Shown here: positions 1-8,018 of the stretch, piece after piece
Layout: every line of letters starts with the position of its first letter
Position numbering within the stretch: position 1 is the first letter of the stretch
From: Bacteroidota bacterium
GTDB taxonomy: Bacteria; Bacteroidota; Bacteroidia; UBA8524
DNA length: 15,066 bases
Assembly: GCA_003531115.1 (NCBI GenBank)
Contig: DQHT01000061.1
Location: 18,269 to 33,334 of the forward strand
Direction: 5' to 3'
Position numbers and translations under genes: made by a program
Notes under the pieces: generated by a model
Seen by the model: the letters and a program-made list of their open reading frames with translations, nothing else
The model's database searches: none
Told to the model about the DNA's origin: nothing

Positions 1-2131
1 AGGACTGGCTGCTTACAATGGTGCTGTTATCCTTAAGGCAATACGCAGAGGAATCGATGGTAAAGTCAGCCACAGGTGTTGCATAGACCATCAGGGTGCT
101 GATCGAGGTGTCCTTACATCCGTTATTGGATGTGGTAATAAGGTGCACTGTTTTTTCACCCGGGGTTTGAAAGGAATGAACAGCTGCATTATTCAGGAAT
201 TTTTTTCCATCTGAAAAACCAATGCAATAGCCTTTTAATTCAGTATTAGAAGCATTAGGAAAACTTACTTCGAATTCATGTTGTTCAAAACATTGTTCTG
301 GTTTTTCAATATGGACCAGAGCGGGAATTACATCATGTACCACCACATCGGTGCTCATTTCTGCTTTACAACCGTTTTCATTTATGGTTTCGAGTTCTAC
401 CAGAAATTTCCCAGCATGGCTATAGGTATGTGAAATTTGGCGTCCGTTGGATATGGAACCATCCCCAAATTTCCAACTTACCTCAGCTACCCTGTCCTGC
501 TGTTTGAGGGAGAAATTGAAGGCATTATTGTTTACACAACTCACTTCTGAGCCAACGATCAATTCTACTACCGGGGCGTCAACCCTGACAAATACCGTAT
601 CATACGAAACACAACTGTTGCTCGTCACACGTACATGGTAAATCCCGGTTTCTTTTACGGCATAAACCGGAGTAGCCTTTCCATCCTGCCATAAATACGT
701 TGCATAGGCCACACCGGGATTAAGGAGATAGTTAGCCCCTGCACAAACGATGGTATCGGAACCGAGACTGAAGGTTGGATTAGCATGAATGGTGAGGGTA
801 TGGTAAATAGTATCCGCCCCGTCTCCGCTAAATACGATCAGCATCACCGAATATTTTCCGGCACCGCTGTACACATGTTTCGGCTGACTGAGGTGAGAAC
901 TGTTTATAGAACTATTGGGGTCGCCAAAATTCCAAAGAACAGAATCTCCCAATTCCATCAGATAGGAAAATGAAGTCGAATCGCCAATGCAGGTATCTGA
1001 TGTAACAATGCGTTTTTCAACGAAATAATTCGAAATAAAATTCGGTAAACCATCCCTGCTGAATTTTCCGGCAGAAAAACTCAATGCTGAAGTTTCAAAT
1101 CCCACCATAGCAGGAATTGCAGAAGGGGTATTTATAACATGGATATGGGAAGAAAATGTGGCGATATAAATTTTCCCGTTCGAAGCCAGTTGCATCCCGT
1201 ATCCATAAACACCATTCCCGCTTATTTTGGTACCGCTGCCCTGAAGCAGGCTTTCATTCACCGCCATGGACATATCATACTGATACACACCCATAAATCC
1301 GAGGCTTACATACAGCCTGGAGGCATCCGGAGCGAACTCTACGCCATAAGGCAATTCATTGGTCAATTGAAATTCTATTTTCCTGCTCCAGTTGAAAAAT
1401 GTACCGTCTGCTTTATTAAAACGCAATAGCTCAACAAAGCGATCGCTACGGCAAGCCCAGGCCAGATAGGTTCCGTCGGGTGAAAACTTCATTTGTCCGG
1501 CCTGCACCCCGATCGAGTTGCTGGTAGAACTTCCAATATTTGTACTGATTGGGGTTGTTGACACCCCATTGGCATTCACGAGGATAGCATAAAACCTGGC
1601 GGCATCCGCATCGCGGGTTACCACCCATACCCCACTTGCGCCACCGGTATTTGTAGCTGCCAGTCGCTCCGAAATTCCGCTGATCAGCTGAACATTTTTG
1701 GTAGAGGTAACAGCACCCAATCCGTTTTCCATCGACATGTCAACAACCGAATATTTCAGGTTGAAGGTATTGTTAATGGTATCGTCGACCGTAAATAAGT
1801 AATAAATGTTTTTAGAACCAGGTTTGGGAACGATCAGGGCACCCTGGGTTGCACTTCTGTTCCCGCTGATCCCTGTTCCGTTTGTCATAACGGAATGCTC
1901 ACGGGTCCAAATGGTCAATCCATCTGTGTAAAATAATAGATTTCCGTTAAGGTCTGATATGGAGGCGCATGCCTCGTATGCGTCCTGAGAACCATCGTTG
2001 AGGGCAACTACGGAATTATTGGCGAAGCTAATACCCGCATTTCTCCCAAAATACCAATTCGTGGCCCTTTTTTGGGCCAGTGCCGGTAATATACTAAGGA
2101 AGACGAATACAAATGGTAGAAGTCTTTTCAA
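1..2131 (-). CDS. Secreted PKD-domain protein with N-terminal propeller-like region, 3' truncated by window
   Basis: An open frame of 710 codons runs from a TTG at 2131-2129 to the left edge without a stop, so the C-terminus is missing. Residues 1-19 form a signal peptide (two basic residues, a hydrophobic core, then ALA before Gln20). The mature start (RATNWYFGRNAGISF), followed by FYTDG, ALIVPKPGS, YYLFTVDD and later GLPNFISNYF near residue 365, is the pattern of a Bacteroidota family of secreted proteins with a predicted beta-propeller N-terminus. PKD-type segments follow: WNFGD at residues 400-404 with KHVYSGAGKYSV, and WKFGDGS from residue 553 with HTYSHAGKFLVEL. An Ig-like stretch (about 440-515, YLWQDG and GIYHVRV) lies between them. 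Such proteins usually end in a type IX secretion or gliding-motility C-terminal domain and sit on the cell surface; that is inference here, since the end is not visible. The TTG start is chosen because it opens the signal peptide directly. No Shine-Dalgarno is seen. Confidence 0.85.
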   Translation of the reverse strand, partial: MKRLLPFVFVFLSILPALAQKRATNWYFGRNAGISFANNSVVALNDGSQDAYEACASISDLNGNLLFYTDGLTIWTREHSVMTNGTGISGNRSATQGALIVPKPGSKNIYYLFTVDDTINNTFNLKYSVVDMSMENGLGAVTSTKNVQLISGISERLAATNTGGASGVWVVTRDADAARFYAILVNANGVSTTPISTNIGSSTSNSIGVQAGQMKFSPDGTYLAWACRSDRFVELLRFNKADGTFFNWSRKIEFQLTNELPYGVEFAPDASRLYVSLGFMGVYQYDMSMAVNESLLQGSGTKISGNGVYGYGMQLASNGKIYIATFSSHIHVINTPSAIPAMVGFETSALSFSAGKFSRDGLPNFISNYFVEKRIVTSDTCIGDSTSFSYLMELGDSVLWNFGDPNSSINSSHLSQPKHVYSGAGKYSVMLIVFSGDGADTIYHTLTIHANPTFSLGSDTIVCAGANYLLNPGVAYATYLWQDGKATPVYAVKETGIYHVRVTSNSCVSYDTVFVRVDAPVVELIVGSEVSCVNNNAFNFSLKQQDRVAEVSWKFGDGSISNGRQISHTYSHAGKFLVELETINENGCKAEMSTDVVVHDVIPALVHIEKPEQCFEQHEFEVSFPNASNTELKGYCIGFSDGKKFLNNAAVHSFQTPGEKTVHLITTSNNGCKDTSISTLMVYATPVADFTIDSSAYCLKDNSTIVSSQS

Positions 2132-2163
2132 GCCGGAGGTTTAGGTTTAACGTTTATTATGTG

Positions 2164-2194
2164 TAAAAATAATCTAAATCTCTGATACTCCAAA
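2164..2194 (-). promoter_or_regulatory. Candidate Bacteroidota-type promoter for the PKD-domain protein gene
   Basis: On the minus strand a TTTG (2194-2191) is followed after 19 bases by TATTTTTA (2171-2164), which matches the Bacteroidota -33 TTTG and -7 TAnnTTTG consensus at all but the last base of the -7 element. Transcription would start about 25-30 bases before the TTG at 2131. Assigned by motif and spacing only; the region is AT-rich, so a chance match is possible. Confidence 0.45.
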
Positions 2195-2239
2195 CAGAAA
2201 AAGGAAAACTATCCAAATAATCGATAAAATCCATCTTGT

Positions 2240-2545
2240 TTGAAAGCCGTTCAAAAACGACCTTTGAAGCACATGCGTGAACTTTTCGATGCCTTGGATC
2301 TGAAACTTTTTATTGATGCCGAAGATCCGGTAAAATTAAGGCATCGTCTCGACTGCGACACCCGCGAAAGGGGCATCAGCAGTGAGGAGGTCATGTATCA
2401 ATGGGAAAACCATGTGCAACCTGCTTACCGGAAATATTTGGAACCTTATAAAAATGAATCCGATATTATTATAAACAATAACGAACATTTTCGTACTTCG
2501 CTGCTGGTAATCACCGACCATATTAAACCTATTTTGCACCCATGA
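2240..2545 (+). pseudogene. udk: Uridine kinase remnant, C-terminal half only (N-terminal P-loop half missing)
   Basis: The 101-residue product matches the C-terminal part of uridine kinases, which phosphorylate uridine and cytidine in pyrimidine salvage. Seen in order: the LKLFIDAEDPVKLRHRL strand and helix, the lid-region DTRERG, the helix VMYQWENHVQPAYRKYLEPYK, and the SDIIINNN strand before a final helix. Bacterial Udk is usually about 200-215 residues. Here roughly the first 120 are absent, including the Walker A loop (GxxxxGKS/T), the catalytic Asp region and the nucleoside-binding region. The frame is closed by a TAA at 2225-2227, and no uridine kinase sequence appears in other frames between 2132 and 2240. 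The possible starts are TTG at 2240 or ATG at 2273 (90 residues). The stop overlaps the ktrA start by 4 bases (ATGA), so translation through this fragment may still be coupled to ktrA, which could explain its open frame. It cannot be an active kinase on its own. A small retained protein with another role is a less likely alternative. Confidence 0.7.
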
Positions 2546-3234
2546 ACTTTAGATTCGCTGTTATCGGGTTGGGCCGCTTTGGCACCAAAATAGCCCGCAC
2601 CCTCTCCAATCGTGGCGCCGAAGTGCTGGCCATTGATAGTGATGAAAATAAAACCGACAATCTCCGCGACGACGTGGCCTATGCGGTTACGATGGATTCC
2701 ACTGATGTTAAATCCCTGCAGTCGCAGCGGATACAGGAGATGGATGCCATTGTAGTTGCAATAGGTGAAAATTTTGAAGCCCTGCTGCTTACCACCGCCC
2801 ACCTGCTCGATATGAACGTAAAACGGATCATTGCCCGGGCGGCAACCCCGCAACAAAGAATGATCCTTGAAAAAATGGGGGTGACGGAAATTCTCTCGCC
2901 GGAAGATGAGGTAGGGATCCTTGTTGCCGAGCGCCTTCTCCATCCAAGTGTAATGACCTTTCTTCAACTGCCTGACGGCTATGAGATCGCTGAAATTGTA
3001 CCTCCCAAAGGGGTTTGGAATAAATCGGTCAGTGAATTGCAGCTCCGGGAAAAATTCAACCTGAACCTGATCACGCTCAAAAGAGAATACGAACTAAAAA
3101 AGAACGGGGAAACGGTTTTGGAAAAACATATTCTGGGTGTTCCAAAATCAGATACGGTCATTTATGAAAACGATACCTTGATTTTACTGGGTCAGGAAGT
3201 AGATATAGAACGCTTTATCGAAGTGAATCGCTAA
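2542..3234 (+). CDS. ktrA: KtrA/TrkA-type potassium uptake regulatory subunit (RCK protein)
   Basis: The 230-residue cytosolic protein has the standard two-domain RCK layout. The N-terminal Rossmann RCK_N domain (about 1-125) carries the nucleotide-binding GLGRFG loop at residues 9-14 and Asp32 at the end of the second strand (AIDSD), the usual ribose-binding acid. An RCK_C domain (about 140-228) follows and ends in NDTLILLGQEVDIERF, typical of this family. Known KtrA/TrkA proteins form octameric rings under a KtrB or TrkH membrane channel and gate potassium uptake in response to ATP/ADP or NAD. No membrane partner is encoded in the window, so the partner must lie elsewhere. The single-RCK length of about 220-230 residues fits KtrA better than the duplicated E. 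coli TrkA (about 458). The ATG at 2542 overlaps the uridine kinase remnant's stop by 4 bases. The 82-base gap to secDF contains no clear terminator. Confidence 0.9.
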   Translation: MNFRFAVIGLGRFGTKIARTLSNRGAEVLAIDSDENKTDNLRDDVAYAVTMDSTDVKSLQSQRIQEMDAIVVAIGENFEALLLTTAHLLDMNVKRIIARAATPQQRMILEKMGVTEILSPEDEVGILVAERLLHPSVMTFLQLPDGYEIAEIVPPKGVWNKSVSELQLREKFNLNLITLKREYELKKNGETVLEKHILGVPKSDTVIYENDTLILLGQEVDIERFIEVNR

Positions 3235-3316
3235 AAATTACCCGCAGTTGCACAAGTTGCCCGCTATCCATATATTTGCCCCCTCTTAAAAAAATAGATA
3301 TAGTTTAACGTATACC

Positions 3317-6307
3317 ATGAAAAATCAGGGAGTAGTCAAGATTTTTACCATTGCACTGGCATTGGTATGTCTGTTTCACCTTTCGTTTACGATCAAGTCG
3401 CGTTTGATTACTTCCGCAGCGGAGGAATATGCCAACGGAGACCCTGTGGTTAAACAAAAATACCTGGATTCAATATCCGGTACCGTTGTTTATGACCTGG
3501 GGCTGCGCCAATACACGTACCTGCAGGTTAAAGAACGCGAACTTAACCTCGGACTTGACCTTCAGGGTGGAATGAACGTAACACTGGAAGTTTCACTTCC
3601 TGATGTAATCCTCGCCCTGGCTAACAAAACCAAAGATCCTAAGTTTGCACAGGCCCTCGCCCTGGCAAATGAAAAAGCGACAAGCAGCCAGTCGAATTAT
3701 GTGACTCTTTTTGTTGAGGCAATACGTCAAACTGCACCGAATGTTCCCCTCTCTACCTGGTTTGCAACAAAAGACAATAAGGAAAAAGTAAGTTTTAATA
3801 CTTCAGATGATGATGTGATCGCTTTCCTGCAATTTGAAGCAGATGAAGCGGTGGAGAGAACCTTCCGTATCCTACGTTCACGTATCGACCGTTTCGGTGT
3901 ATCTCAACCGGTGATCCAAAAACTGGAAAACTCGGGACGTATCATGGTCGAATTGCCCGGTGTAAGCGATCCGCGTCAGGCGCGTAAACTTCTGCAGCAA
4001 TCGGCTGTTTTGGAATTCTGGAATACCTACTCCCCTGCACAGGCTATCGAGTTCATTGATAAAATGGATAAAACCCTCAAAGCCCGTTTAGATGGTGAAA
4101 AAGGGATCGATACCGACAGTACGGTAGCCGGCGCTGACAGCCTGTTTACCTCAACAGATACCAGCACAAAAACCGATACTACAGAAACAGATGACCTATT
4201 GGCGGCATTGAATCAATCAGGCGATTCAAGCAAACAGGATACCGGCTCTCAAAGTTTTGAACAGTTCAAAGAAGACAGGCCTTTATTCGCCACTATTGGG
4301 AATGGTACCACCTCCTACTTTAATATGACTTCAGATGGTCAATTTGGTGGAGGTGCCGAACTGGCTTTTGTGAGTGTATTTGATACGGCAGCGATCATGA
4401 ATTATCTGAATGATGCTGAATTGCGCGACGTGATTCCCGGTGATGTAGTATTTGCCTGGGGACATAAAGCTGATGATGGTAACCGTATACCGCTTTACTT
4501 ATTAAAGGCAGGCCGCGACGGTGGCGCTGAAATGGAGGGTGATGTTATAACCGACGCCCGTTCATTGATCGGGCCGAGTGGTGGATTTGAAGTTTCCATG
4601 CAAATGAACCAGGAGGGAAAACAGATCTGGAAACGCATGACCGGTGAAGCGGCAAACATGGAACCTAACGGCTATGTTGCCATTGTACTCGATGGTGTTG
4701 TTTATTCTGCTCCACGGGTTCAAAACGAAATTCCAAACGGATCAACTTCTATCAGTGGTAATTTTGTTCAGGATGAAACCAAATTCCTGGCGAATATTTT
4801 AAAATCAGGAAAATTACCAGCTCCTGCCCGAATCGTGGAAGAAGCCATCGTAGGACCTTCCCTGGGAAAAGCAGCGATCAGCGATGGATTATTCTCTATC
4901 CTCGCGGGTTTCCTTTCCGTTATTCTGATCATGGCTGCCATTTACAGCACTGCAGGATGGGTGGCGAATATTGCAGTACTTCTGAACCTCTTTTTTATGA
5001 TGGGCGTGCTTTCCTCTCTGGGGGCTGCATTGACCCTTCCGGGTATTGCCGGTATCATTCTTACCCTGGGTATGGCTGTGGATGCGAACGTGCTTATTTA
5101 CGAACGTATCAAAGAAGAACTTGAACAGGGTAAAAACCTGCGAAATGCCATATCAAACGGATACCATAGTGCTTTATCGGCCATTCTCGACTCCAATATC
5201 ACCACCTTACTTACCGGTTTTGTGCTTTTGGCCTTCGGTACCGGACCAATCTACGGATTTGCGGTTACCCTGATCATCGGTATCCTGTGTTCCTTGTTTA
5301 CAGCCATTTTGATGACCCGACTGGTCTTCGAAAGAGCATTAAAAAAGGAAAGAGATATCCGCTTTTCTTTTCCATGGTCAAAGACTTTATTAAAGAATGT
5401 CAATGTTAACTTCATTGGAAACAGGAAGATCTTTTACGCTATTAGCGGGCTCCTTATCCTCGCAGGATTGGTTTCAATTCAGCAAAAAGGACTTGATTTC
5501 GGGGTAGATTTTAAAGGAGGCTGGTCATATGTAGTTAAATTCGACAAAGAACTTTCATCCGCCGACATTCGTGCCGCTCTGGCTGCACCATTCGGAAAAG
5601 CTCCCGAAGTGAAAGTTTTTGGAGAAGACAATACCTTTAAGATCACGACCGATTTTAATATCGATGACAATTCAGAAAATGCAGCAGAAAAGGTAACGAC
5701 TCAACTTACTGCCGGCTTATCTACGATCGCAGGAACCTCATACAGTGTTGAAAGTGAATCGCGTGTTGGACCAACCATTGCCGATGATATTAAAACCAGT
5801 GCGATCAAATCCATCATTATTGCTTTGATATTGATGTTCGTGTACATCCTGATCCGTTTCCGTAAATGGCAGTTTGCAACAGGAACGGTTATTAAACTGA
5901 CCCATGATGTACTTATTGTATTAGGTCTGTTCTCCTTATTGGATGGTATCGTTCCTTTTACACTGGAGATCGACCAGGGCTTTATTGCGGCTATACTTAC
6001 CGTTATCGGATATTCGATCAATGACTCGGTGGTAGTTATGGACCGTATCCGTGAATTCCTCGGAGAACATAAAAAAGGCGGAATCAAGGTTATTGTTAAT
6101 GATGCTTTGAACAGTACCCTTAGCCGTACCATGATAACCTCGCTTACAACCATCGGCGTGCTGATCATCCTTTTCATCTTTGGTGGAGAGATCATTCGCG
6201 GCTTTACTTTCGCCATGCTGGTGGGTGTATTAGTCGGATCTTATTCCTCAATTTGTATCGGTGCTCCACTCGCTGTGGACCTGATCAAAGGCGACGAAAA
6301 CAAATAA
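3317..6307 (+). CDS. secDF: Fused protein translocase subunit SecDF
   Basis: A single 996-residue polypeptide contains SecD followed by SecF, the fused form common in Bacteroidota. It works with SecYEG in the inner membrane and uses proton flow to pull exported proteins across. The SecD part has an N-terminal membrane helix (about 8-26), the GLDLQGG motif at 79-85, a large periplasmic domain, and helices from about 515. Its hallmark GMAVDANVLIYERI contains Asp589. The SecF part begins near residue 690 with a new first helix, then GLDFGVDFKGG at 725-735, and ends with IGYSINDSVVVMDRIREF, containing Asp903, and LSRTMITS, containing Arg937. These three residues correspond to those implicated in proton transfer in Thermus SecDF. 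An Asp/Ser/Thr-rich, low-complexity stretch (about 261-320) interrupts the SecD periplasmic domain. The ATG at 3317 directly precedes the first membrane helix. A strong terminator follows the stop. Confidence 0.97.
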   Translation: MKNQGVVKIFTIALALVCLFHLSFTIKSRLITSAAEEYANGDPVVKQKYLDSISGTVVYDLGLRQYTYLQVKERELNLGLDLQGGMNVTLEVSLPDVILALANKTKDPKFAQALALANEKATSSQSNYVTLFVEAIRQTAPNVPLSTWFATKDNKEKVSFNTSDDDVIAFLQFEADEAVERTFRILRSRIDRFGVSQPVIQKLENSGRIMVELPGVSDPRQARKLLQQSAVLEFWNTYSPAQAIEFIDKMDKTLKARLDGEKGIDTDSTVAGADSLFTSTDTSTKTDTTETDDLLAALNQSGDSSKQDTGSQSFEQFKEDRPLFATIGNGTTSYFNMTSDGQFGGGAELAFVSVFDTAAIMNYLNDAELRDVIPGDVVFAWGHKADDGNRIPLYLLKAGRDGGAEMEGDVITDARSLIGPSGGFEVSMQMNQEGKQIWKRMTGEAANMEPNGYVAIVLDGVVYSAPRVQNEIPNGSTSISGNFVQDETKFLANILKSGKLPAPARIVEEAIVGPSLGKAAISDGLFSILAGFLSVILIMAAIYSTAGWVANIAVLLNLFFMMGVLSSLGAALTLPGIAGIILTLGMAVDANVLIYERIKEELEQGKNLRNAISNGYHSALSAILDSNITTLLTGFVLLAFGTGPIYGFAVTLIIGILCSLFTAILMTRLVFERALKKERDIRFSFPWSKTLLKNVNVNFIGNRKIFYAISGLLILAGLVSIQQKGLDFGVDFKGGWSYVVKFDKELSSADIRAALAAPFGKAPEVKVFGEDNTFKITTDFNIDDNSENAAEKVTTQLTAGLSTIAGTSYSVESESRVGPTIADDIKTSAIKSIIIALILMFVYILIRFRKWQFATGTVIKLTHDVLIVLGLFSLLDGIVPFTLEIDQGFIAAILTVIGYSINDSVVVMDRIREFLGEHKKGGIKVIVNDALNSTLSRTMITSLTTIGVLIILFIFGGEIIRGFTFAMLVGVLVGSYSSICIGAPLAVDLIKGDENK

Positions 6308-6328
6308 TTTCCAAAAACCTTATTTCAG

Positions 6329-6357
6329 GACCCGCCTTCGAGCGGGTCTTTTTTTTT
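6329..6357 (+). terminator. Intrinsic terminator after secDF
   Basis: A perfect 7-base-pair stem, GACCCGC (6329-6335) with GCGGGTC (6342-6348), encloses a 6-base loop containing TTCG and is followed by nine consecutive T residues. It begins 21 bases after the secDF stop and ends 20 bases before the rnhA start, so it should separate the two genes on the plus strand. Confidence 0.92.
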
Positions 6358-6377
6358 ATTATCGTATACTTGAGCAG

Positions 6378-6866
6378 GTGGAAAAAATAATAATCTATAC
6401 CGATGGATCAGCAAGAGGGAATCCCGGGCCCGGTGGGTATGGGGTGGTATTGTTGGCCGGGAAACATCGCAAAGAACTCAGTGAAGCCTTCCGGCGCACA
6501 ACAAACAACCGCATGGAGCTCCTGGCCGTACTTCGTGCCTTACAAGCCCTTAAAAGAAGCGACCTGCCCATTGAGATCCACACCGACAGCCGCTATGTTT
6601 GTGATGCGGTGAGCAAAGGTTGGCTATACAACTGGCAACGAACCGGATTTAAAGGAAAAAAGAACAGCGATCTCTGGCGCATGCTCATCCCCTATCTGCT
6701 TTCTTTCAAACCCAAATTCCATTGGGTAAAAGGGCATAACGGACATCCGCTGAATGAACGCTGTGATGTGCTCGCCACACAAGCAGCCGATAACGGTCCT
6801 TTTAAAATTGATGAATTTTTTGAAGCTGAAGAAAAGGCCCTGAAAGACTCAGGATTTTTTAAATAA
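6378..6866 (+). CDS. rnhA: Ribonuclease HI
   Basis: This 162-residue cytosolic enzyme cleaves the RNA strand of RNA-DNA hybrids, removing replication primers and R-loops. The full catalytic set is visible: Asp9 in YTDGSARGNPGPGG, Glu47 in NNRMELLAV, Asp70 in HTDSRYV, His120 in WVKGHNGHP and Asp130 in NERCDVLA, corresponding to E. coli D10, E48, D70, H124 and D134. The handle region with its basic and tryptophan residues (WLYNWQRTGFKGKKNSDLW) is also present. The start is a GTG at 6378, the only in-frame start that keeps the first strand with Asp9. About 20 residues at the C-terminus (FKIDEFFEAEEKALKDSGFFK region) extend past the core and look helical. The gene starts only 20 bases after the secDF terminator, so it needs its own promoter or read-through. 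TATACTTG at 6365-6372 resembles a -7 element and would give an almost leaderless message. Its 3' end overlaps the convergent methyltransferase gene by 18 bases. Confidence 0.97.
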   Translation: MEKIIIYTDGSARGNPGPGGYGVVLLAGKHRKELSEAFRRTTNNRMELLAVLRALQALKRSDLPIEIHTDSRYVCDAVSKGWLYNWQRTGFKGKKNSDLWRMLIPYLLSFKPKFHWVKGHNGHPLNERCDVLATQAADNGPFKIDEFFEAEEKALKDSGFFK

Positions 6867-8018
6867 AGCGTAGTACAATATATCTCCACCCTTTTCCCGT
6901 CCATCGATATATGCTTCTTTGAGCAACTCGAGTCCGAATGAAGTAAAGCGGGATAAGTGGTCTTCGTTTTCTTTGTGGTAAACACTGCACGTTGCATAGA
7001 GCAAATGCCCACCTTTTTTGAGTCCGGGGAGCGCATTTTTCACTATTTTTTCCTGCAAAGCTGCATAGCGGACTATTTCCGACTGAGAAACAGCCTGGAT
7101 GCCTTCGGGATTTCTCCTGTATGTGCCGCTTCCGGTGCATGGAACATCACAGAGCAGGGCATCAAATTGTTCCCTGCCTCGTTCAGGCTGGTTGATACTA
7201 AGATTTATAACATGCGTATCAGGAACCCTTAATCCCGCGCTTCTGAACCGCAAACGAAGGTTTTGGAGGATGGCAGGACGTATATCCGTACAATACACAA
7301 GAGTTGGCAGGTATTCTTCTGTTATTTGAAGAGCCTTACCTCCTGCCCCGCTGCACGTATCCCAAACCCGGAGTCCGTTCCAGTCAAAGGTACGAACGAC
7401 TTGTTGGGAAGCCCAGTCCTGTACTTCGCCAAAGCTGGCCAGCCGGTCGCCAAAAAGTTGATCGAGAGATGTGCCTCCTTCCATACCAACAGCCAGCCCA
7501 TCTTGTTCAAAAGGCAGGTTTGACTTATTGAGTTGGGCGATAAATTCGCGTTGTGCTGCCACTTTTACCCGAAACCACAAGCGTGCAGGCATGGCCAGTG
7601 AAGCATCCAATTCTTCGGCTTTTATCTGCTCACTCAATTCATCAGTTTCCGGGAAAAGAAATCCTTCAAAAGCGAGGTGCCGGCGAAATTGCACGAGGCG
7701 ATCGGAAAATTCAGGATCAACGACCAGATCATCTGGAAGATCGCCCGACTCCTTCCAGGTGGCTATCCAGTCTGATCTGTCAGGAAGAAAAAGGAAGGCT
7801 GCCCAGGGCATAGCCGTTGCTGCAAGTGGAAATTGCCGACAGGCACGACCTAAGCGAAACCAGGCATAGCACAATGACTGAATTTCCTTACGGTCTCTAC
7901 CACCCCATGCTTTATTCTGGCGGCTGAGTTGACGAAAATGGATCGAAAACGGCGTTCCGGGTTCCCAACTTTTTAATGCCTGACTTGCCTGGAGAACACG
8001 GACTTTCGCTCGACTCAT
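6849..8018 (-). CDS. Sun/RsmB-family RNA cytosine-5 methyltransferase
   Basis: The 389-residue protein belongs to the NOL1/NOP2/Sun (RsmB-like) family, which transfers a methyl group from S-adenosylmethionine to C5 of cytosine in RNA. SAM-binding motif I is VWDTCSGAGGK (218-228), and a likely ribose-contacting acid is Asp245 in CTDIRP. The two family cysteines are present: Cys294 in DVPCTGSGTYRRNPE (motif IV) and Cys344 in LLYATCSV (motif VI, the expected nucleophile). FGEVQDWASQ at 197-205 is the usual lead-in to the catalytic domain. The N-terminal part (1-160) contains FRQLSRQNKAWGGRDRKEI and a helical region, as seen in Bacteroidota members; I do not see a clear NusB-like domain. The target cytosine (16S rRNA position 967 or another site) cannot be told from sequence. 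The ATG overlaps the stop of the upstream lipoprotein gene by 4 bases (ATGA), so translation is probably coupled. The 3' end overlaps rnhA by 18 bases. Confidence 0.9.
   Translation of the reverse strand: MSRAKVRVLQASQALKSWEPGTPFSIHFRQLSRQNKAWGGRDRKEIQSLCYAWFRLGRACRQFPLAATAMPWAAFLFLPDRSDWIATWKESGDLPDDLVVDPEFSDRLVQFRRHLAFEGFLFPETDELSEQIKAEELDASLAMPARLWFRVKVAAQREFIAQLNKSNLPFEQDGLAVGMEGGTSLDQLFGDRLASFGEVQDWASQQVVRTFDWNGLRVWDTCSGAGGKALQITEEYLPTLVYCTDIRPAILQNLRLRFRSAGLRVPDTHVINLSINQPERGREQFDALLCDVPCTGSGTYRRNPEGIQAVSQSEIVRYAALQEKIVKNALPGLKKGGHLLYATCSVYHKENEDHLSRFTSFGLELLKEAYIDGREKGGDILYYALFKKS

Noticed and set aside
2446..2967. Open frame of 173 codons on the minus strand opposite ktrA
   Set aside because: It lies antisense to a clearly conserved RCK protein and its product shows no family pattern.
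3241..3264. Short direct repeats (CCCGC and GTTGC, each twice) between ktrA and secDF
   Set aside because: The copies are direct rather than inverted, so no hairpin terminator forms; two short copies are likely chance.
3275..3308. TTTG and TAGTTTAA as a possible secDF promoter
   Set aside because: The spacing of 22 bases is too long and the -7 box matches only in part; too weak to list as a feature.
5701..6216. Open frame of 171 codons on the minus strand opposite the SecF half of secDF
   Set aside because: Its Ser/Ile/Thr-rich composition is what the antisense of membrane-helix codons gives; secDF explains the region fully.
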